A stretch of 9,191 nucleotides of DNA, taken from positions 1 to 9,191 of the forward strand of contig JANJUH010000429.1 in NCBI GenBank assembly GCA_024710675.1. The letters run 5' to 3'. Both the position numbers and the translations under genes were made by a program. Positions 6,371 through 9,191 of this stretch are shown here, piece after piece. The stretch's first letter is position 1; each line of letters starts with the position of its first letter. A model generated the notes under the pieces. That model did not search any database and was not told the DNA's origin. It saw only the letters and a program-made list of their open reading frames with translations. This DNA comes from Lysobacterales bacterium (lineage in GTDB: Bacteria; Pseudomonadota; Gammaproteobacteria; Xanthomonadales; SZUA-5).

Positions 6371-6529
6371 ATCGCGCCCGAGGGCGCTCCGACGGAAGGC
6401 ATCGGTCCCCGCGGGACCTGTAGGAGCGCGCTCTGCGCGCGAAGGGGCTTGCCGTTATCGCTATCGCGCCCAAGGGCGCTCCTACGGTCGGGGGTGCGGT
6501 CCTCAGATAGGAGCGCGCTCTGCGCGGGA
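6371..6529. repeat. Cluster of four REP-type units in alternating orientation (BIME-like)
   Basis: Four 23-nt units lie between the photolyase stop and the convergent small gene. Plus-orientation units are 6420-6442 (GTAGGAGCGCGCTCTGCGCG...) and 6507-6529 (ATAGGAGCGCGC...). Minus-orientation units are 6371-6393 and 6463-6485, whose reverse complements start GTCGGAGCGCCC and GTAGGAGCGCCC. Each has a GTAG-like head and an imperfect hairpin, for example GCGCGC-TCT-GCGCGC. The order is - + - +, so a two-unit block occurs twice, offset by 92 nt for the minus units and 87 nt for the plus units. The form fits REP/REPIN elements that are spread by RAYT (REP-associated tyrosine) transposases in gammaproteobacteria. 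No such transposase is in the window. The cluster may also protect or terminate the two convergent transcripts. Confidence 0.85.
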
Positions 6530-6539
6530 AGGACACTAG

Positions 6540-6806
6540 CTACTCGAAGCCGTTGGCGAACAGCACCTCCGGGAAGGGATCGCAGCCGACGGCCGGCTGG
6601 CGGATCTCGACCAGCTTGAAGCGGCCATCGGGCGTGGTCGGCGCAGGTTTGACACTGGCGCTCGCCTCCTTCAGCGCATAGCGGCCATCGGCAGTGGCGG
6701 GGGCGACGCGTGACTCGCGCAGCGTGTAAGACTGAGCTGTCGCCGGGGTCGGGTCGGCTCCCGCGAGTGCAAGCACCAGCGCGGCAAGGCCCATGGAAAT
6801 GGCCAT
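6540..6806 (-). CDS. Small secreted protein with three short repeats and C-terminal FANGFE (cassette 2)
   Basis: The protein has 88 residues. Residues 1-24 form a signal peptide (MGLAALVLALAGA core, likely cut after ATA, before QSYTL). Three short repeats follow: SYTLRESRVA (26), GRYALKEASA (41) and GRFKLVEIRQ (61). A linker with one cysteine (C75) and the end PEVLFANGFE come last. The layout and last six residues match the small protein at 3796-4083, but the repeats are diverged and charged rather than glycine-serine rich. The start at 6806 is one nt beyond the stop of the large gene (TGA-C-ATG), with GGAG at 6817-6814, seven nt upstream of the ATG; an alternative ATG at 6794 would give a signal peptide four residues shorter. 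Translational coupling to the fibre gene is therefore likely. Function is unknown; a secreted or surface partner of the fibre protein is inferred from position only. Confidence 0.8.
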   Translation of the reverse strand: MAISMGLAALVLALAGADPTPATAQSYTLRESRVAPATADGRYALKEASASVKPAPTTPDGRFKLVEIRQPAVGCDPFPEVLFANGFE

Positions 6807-6807
6807 G

Positions 6808-8763
6808 TCAGCGCTCCGGATCCGCGCGCTCGTCCTTGCGGGCGAGGGCGGCGACGGCGGCGCGCAACTCGGCCAATTCGGCCTTCAGCGCCTGGTTCTC
6901 GCGCTCGGCCAGTTCCATCCTCGCGGCCAGCTCCTGCACGGCGGCGACGGTCAGCACGCTGGCCGGGTGGAAATCGACCTGCAGTACCTCGTTGGCGGCG
7001 GATTTCTCCGTGCCCGGCAGGTACTCGCCCGAGCCCTGCACCGCCTCCGGGAAGACCTCGGCGTACTCCTGCGCGACGACGTTGTAGTAGATCCGGTCGC
7101 CGACATCCGGATGCGCGGCGCGATAGGCCTCGTCGTAGCGGAAGCTGACGGGGCGGATGCGCATCAGGCGGTCGAGCGCATTCTCGATCGGGGCGACTTC
7201 GGTCTTGATCCGCGCGTCGGAGTTGGCCAACCAGTCGCCGGCCGTGGTCTTGGAGGCATTGCCCTCGACCTCGAGCGCGTTGGTCGACGCGCTGCGCCGC
7301 ACGCCGACCAGGCCGGTGGCGCCGATGGAGAGGATCGAGGTCGGGTACTGCGTGGCATTGGTGAACACGATCTGCTCGTTGCCACCTTTGGCCCACAGAC
7401 GCACCGCGCCGGCGCCGCCGCCACTGAGCGCCACGCCGATGCCGAGGCCGCGCGTGGCGTCGCCGACCGTGAAATCGCCCCAGCCATTGCCCACGGTCGG
7501 GTTCCACTTGTCGGTGCCGGTCACCGTCAGGGTTCCGCGTGGGGTATTGGTGTTGATGGCCATGCCGCCCTGGGCGCGAATCAGGAACTGGTTGGTGCCG
7601 GTGGAGACGAAATCGACGTTCTGGCTGTCGGCCCAAAGGAAGGTTCCCCGGTCTCCATCACCTCCTGGGTAGCTTAGGCCCCCGCAGGCTCCGTTGGGTC
7701 CTGGATCCCAGCCCGGCCTGACCTTGCCTCTCTGGCCACCGACCCAGGAGAGACTTGCCCCAGCGCAGTTGACGTTGCCACCCGCGACAGTGCTTTGAGT
7801 GCCGATGGCCACGTTGTATCCACCACCGCCGACGGTGGCCATCATGCCCGATGCAAGGTTCTGCTCGCCGCCAGCCACGGTACTGGAATTGCCGTCGGCC
7901 TTGTTGGTTGAGCCCCCGGCAACAACGCTATAGGAGGCATTGGCCAGGTTGTTGGACCCGCCTCCGATCGAACTGGCCCAACCTTGGGCCATGTTCCCGA
8001 CGCCGCCAGCGACGGTAGCGTGGGCGCTGTCGGTGACGTTGGCGCTCGCATTGCCCGCTTGATTGTCCAGTCCGCCGCCTACCGTGCCATAAGCGTCGGT
8101 CACGCGGTTCGGGCCACGGTCAGGAAAAGGAAACATGGGGTCACCTGCCGCCAGCGGTATTCCGCCGCCCCCTATCGTGGCCCCGCGCACGCCTGAGGAA
8201 ACCTGGTTGGCATGACTTCCCCCGATGGTGTTCGAGGTGATCGGGAGTGCTGGCGTCCCGGAGGTGAGACTGCTCGGCTCGATCCGCAAGCTGCGCGCGT
8301 TAAAGGTCCGCAGCACCAGCGGCTGGCCATCGGTGGTGCCGAGGAAGTTCACCGCGGGATCGGTGTTCGAGTCACCCGTGCTGCTCCAGCACAGGCCGAT
8401 CGGTCCGGCTGCGACCGCCTTGGTGCGTCCTGGGAAGGCGGCGTAGGCGGCACCGCTGCCGTGGCTGCGCACCGCCAGGGTGAGCCAGAGCTGCCCGGCC
8501 TCCTCGGCGGGTAGTTCGAAGTCGAGGCGGAAACGACCGTCCTTGACCTCGATACCCTCGAAGCGAATCGCCGAGGCGACCGGGCCGCCGAGGGCGGCGT
8601 CGGTGTAGGGCAGGATCTCGAAGTCGTAGCGGCCATTGGCCGCGGCGGCGCCGTCCTCGAGCTTGCCCTCGTAGACGAAACTGCCAGCCTGCGCACTGGA
8701 TGCGAGCAGGCTGCCGATGGCCAGCGCCAGCGCAGCCAGTGCGGGATAGGTTCGAGGGCTCAT
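6808..8763 (-). CDS. Secreted trimeric-fibre-like protein with YadA-head-like repeats and C-terminal S74 chaperone/protease domain
   Basis: The protein has 651 residues. A signal peptide spans 1-26 (cut likely after SSAQA). Residues 29-120 are the N-terminal module shared with cassette 1 (FVYEGKL, ANGRYDF, VKDGRFRLDF, LTLAVR). A left-handed beta-roll region of YadA-head-like repeats follows (about 178-346), with exact 15-residue spacing from residue 250 on. A linker/stalk region covers 347-510. The C-terminus is a Peptidase_S74 intramolecular chaperone (about 511-640) starting WLANSDARIKTEVAPIENALDRL and ending in a coiled coil (AVQELAARMELAERENQALK and beyond). In endosialidases this domain trimerises the fibre and cuts itself off just before the Ser of S-D-x-R-x-K; here Ser515 and Lys520 have that spacing, so cleavage between N514 and S515 is predicted. 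The ATG has GGAGGA (8774-8769) five nt upstream. Phage tail-fibre origin is possible, but the signal peptide and neighbours favour a cellular surface protein. Confidence 0.88.
   Translation of the reverse strand: MSPRTYPALAALALAIGSLLASSAQAGSFVYEGKLEDGAAAANGRYDFEILPYTDAALGGPVASAIRFEGIEVKDGRFRLDFELPAEEAGQLWLTLAVRSHGSGAAYAAFPGRTKAVAAGPIGLCWSSTGDSNTDPAVNFLGTTDGQPLVLRTFNARSLRIEPSSLTSGTPALPITSNTIGGSHANQVSSGVRGATIGGGGIPLAAGDPMFPFPDRGPNRVTDAYGTVGGGLDNQAGNASANVTDSAHATVAGGVGNMAQGWASSIGGGSNNLANASYSVVAGGSTNKADGNSSTVAGGEQNLASGMMATVGGGGYNVAIGTQSTVAGGNVNCAGASLSWVGGQRGKVRPGWDPGPNGACGGLSYPGGDGDRGTFLWADSQNVDFVSTGTNQFLIRAQGGMAINTNTPRGTLTVTGTDKWNPTVGNGWGDFTVGDATRGLGIGVALSGGGAGAVRLWAKGGNEQIVFTNATQYPTSILSIGATGLVGVRRSASTNALEVEGNASKTTAGDWLANSDARIKTEVAPIENALDRLMRIRPVSFRYDEAYRAAHPDVGDRIYYNVVAQEYAEVFPEAVQGSGEYLPGTEKSAANEVLQVDFHPASVLTVAAVQELAARMELAERENQALKAELAELRAAVAALARKDERADPER
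7726..8016 (-). repeat. 15-residue YadA-head-like protein repeats
   Basis: Within the fibre protein, the motif (T/S)-(V/I)-(A/G)-G-G-x2-N begins at residues 250, 265, 280, 295, 310 and 325, and a last variant (WVGGQRG) at 340, an exact 15-residue period. Typical units read TVAGGEQNLASGMMA and TVGGGGYNVAIGTQS. A related unit begins at 227 with an eight-residue insert before the next. Such repeats form trimeric beta-roll heads in YadA-type adhesins. Confidence 0.85.
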
Positions 8764-8813
8764 CAGTCTCCTCCACTATCTGTACCCTCGGGGGTTCCAG
8801 AGGGCTTAAGGGC

Positions 8814-8819
8814 AGTGTA
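8814..8819 (-). promoter_or_regulatory. Candidate -10 element of the fibre gene
   Basis: Read on the minus strand, 8819-8814 is TACACT, four of six matches to TATAAT. It begins 28.5 nt from the centre of the upstream palindrome, the same distance as in cassette 1, and predicts a transcript start near 8806-8807 with a leader of about 43 nt. Confidence 0.4.
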
Positions 8820-8839
8820 GGAGGGTGCTGCCCGGCTGC

Positions 8840-8855
8840 CTTGACGATCGTCAAG
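8840..8855 (-). promoter_or_regulatory. FNR/FixK-type operator, perfect 16-bp palindrome
   Basis: CTTGACGATCGTCAAG is a perfect palindrome with core TTGAC-GATC-GTCAA. It keeps the TTGA-N6-TCAA half-sites of FNR-family boxes but has C/G instead of T/A at the fifth position. Its centre is at 8847.5. It starts 20 nt after the stop of the upstream membrane-protein gene, so a role as a short terminator hairpin is an alternative; no T-run follows, which favours an operator. Confidence 0.6.
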
Positions 8856-8875
8856 CGACTCCGGGCGGGGCGATC

Positions 8876-9191
8876 TCAGCCGCCGAAGAACTGTCCGATC
8901 AGGATAGAGCCGGCCACCAGGAAACCGGTCAGGAAGAAGAGGTAGGCCAGGCGCAGGTACGGGTATTTGTGGCGCGCCAGGTAGATGCCGATCGAATAGA
9001 GGTCGTTGGCGAGGTTCTCGTAGACCGCCGCATCGGTGCGCAGCGCATCCGACCAGAGTTCGAAGAAGCGCTCCTTCGGCAGCTCGGCGAAGTGGCCGAA
9101 GAACATGATGTTGAAGCCGGGCGGCAGGTGGTTGGGGTCGAGGCCGCGCAGTGGCCGGTACTTGGGCAGCACCGCGAGGATCGCCAGCAGC
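8876..9191 (-). CDS. DUF5706 / Pycsar-effector-like membrane protein, C-terminal part (5' partial)
   Basis: The minus-strand frame is open to the window edge and reads LLAILAVLPKYRPL before the internal GTG at 9172, so the gene continues beyond 9191. The visible 104 residues contain the end of a hydrophobic helix (LLAILAVLP), a soluble segment with FNIMFFGHFAELPKERFFELW and DAAVYENLANDLYSIGIYLARHKYPYLRLAY, and a last membrane helix (LFFLTGFLVAGSILIGQFF) with a short tail. This arrangement matches my recollection of DUF5706 proteins, named 'Pycsar system effector family' (PycTM-like). In defence systems these respond to cyclic CMP or UMP made by a partner cyclase and damage the inner membrane; many stand-alone members exist whose role is not known. 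No cyclase lies in the window, so a defence role is unproven. It is co-directional with the fibre gene, 112 bp upstream of it. Confidence 0.7.
   Translation of the reverse strand, partial: LLAILAVLPKYRPLRGLDPNHLPPGFNIMFFGHFAELPKERFFELWSDALRTDAAVYENLANDLYSIGIYLARHKYPYLRLAYLFFLTGFLVAGSILIGQFFGG

Larger units (their letters stand above)
8764..8875. other. Promoter region of cassette 2
   Basis: These 112 bp separate the stop of the membrane-protein gene from the fibre-gene ATG, both on the minus strand. They contain the FNR-type palindrome, a -10-like hexamer and the ribosome binding site GGAGGA (8774-8769). No gene is present. Confidence 0.6.

Noticed and set aside
6371..6529. CRISPR array
   Set aside because: Units alternate in orientation and the intervening segments are only 20-26 nt; this fits REP elements, not direct repeats with spacers.
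6793..7677. A 294-residue plus-strand open frame across the fibre gene
   Set aside because: It is antisense to the S74 domain and stalk, rich in Gly, Ala and Val with no motif I recognise.

Overview
The window looks like chromosomal DNA of a GC-rich gammaproteobacterium, most likely of the Xanthomonadales/Lysobacterales (Rhodanobacteraceae-like). This is inferred from the DUF4197 protein, the class I photolyase, short REP-type repeats beginning GTAGGAGCGCGC, and secreted proteins ending in FANGFE, a type of ending I recall from that order. No taxonomic marker gene is present. No rRNA, tRNA, CRISPR array, transposase or phage replication gene was seen.

Layout. 1-1218 (+) is the C-terminal part of a large extracellular LamG/fibronectin-III protein. 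It converges on a DUF4197 gene (2029-1331, -), with a hairpin between them. A 261-bp divergent intergenic region then leads into cassette 1 (+): an FNR/ANR-type palindrome, a secreted seven-unit Cys-paired propeller-like protein (2291-3784) and a small secreted protein ending FANGFE (3796-4083). Next is a translationally coupled pair (+): an SDR oxidoreductase lacking the usual catalytic tyrosine (4215-4958) and a deoxyribodipyrimidine photolyase (4955-6364). Four alternating REP units fill 6371-6529. Cassette 2 (-), read from right to left, has another FNR-type palindrome (8855-8840), a 651-aa trimeric-fibre protein with YadA-head-like repeats and a C-terminal S74 self-cleaving chaperone domain (8763-6808), and a small secreted protein also ending FANGFE (6806-6540). 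At the right edge is the C-terminal part of a DUF5706/Pycsar-effector-like membrane protein (9191-8876, -).

The main observation is that cassettes 1 and 2 share one plan although their large proteins differ beyond the N-terminus. In each, a palindrome TTGA-N6-TCAA lies exactly 28.5 nt upstream of a TAC-type -10 hexamer. It precedes a large secreted protein starting with the same F-x-Y-x-G-x-L ... NG-x-YDF module. That gene is followed within 1-11 nt by a small secreted protein with three G-x-(F/Y) repeats and a terminal FANGFE. This suggests a co-regulated, modular cell-surface system that may respond to oxygen or nitric oxide. Its function is unknown; the regulatory part is inferred from sequence only.

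All calls come from reading the sequence. No database search or structure prediction was run.
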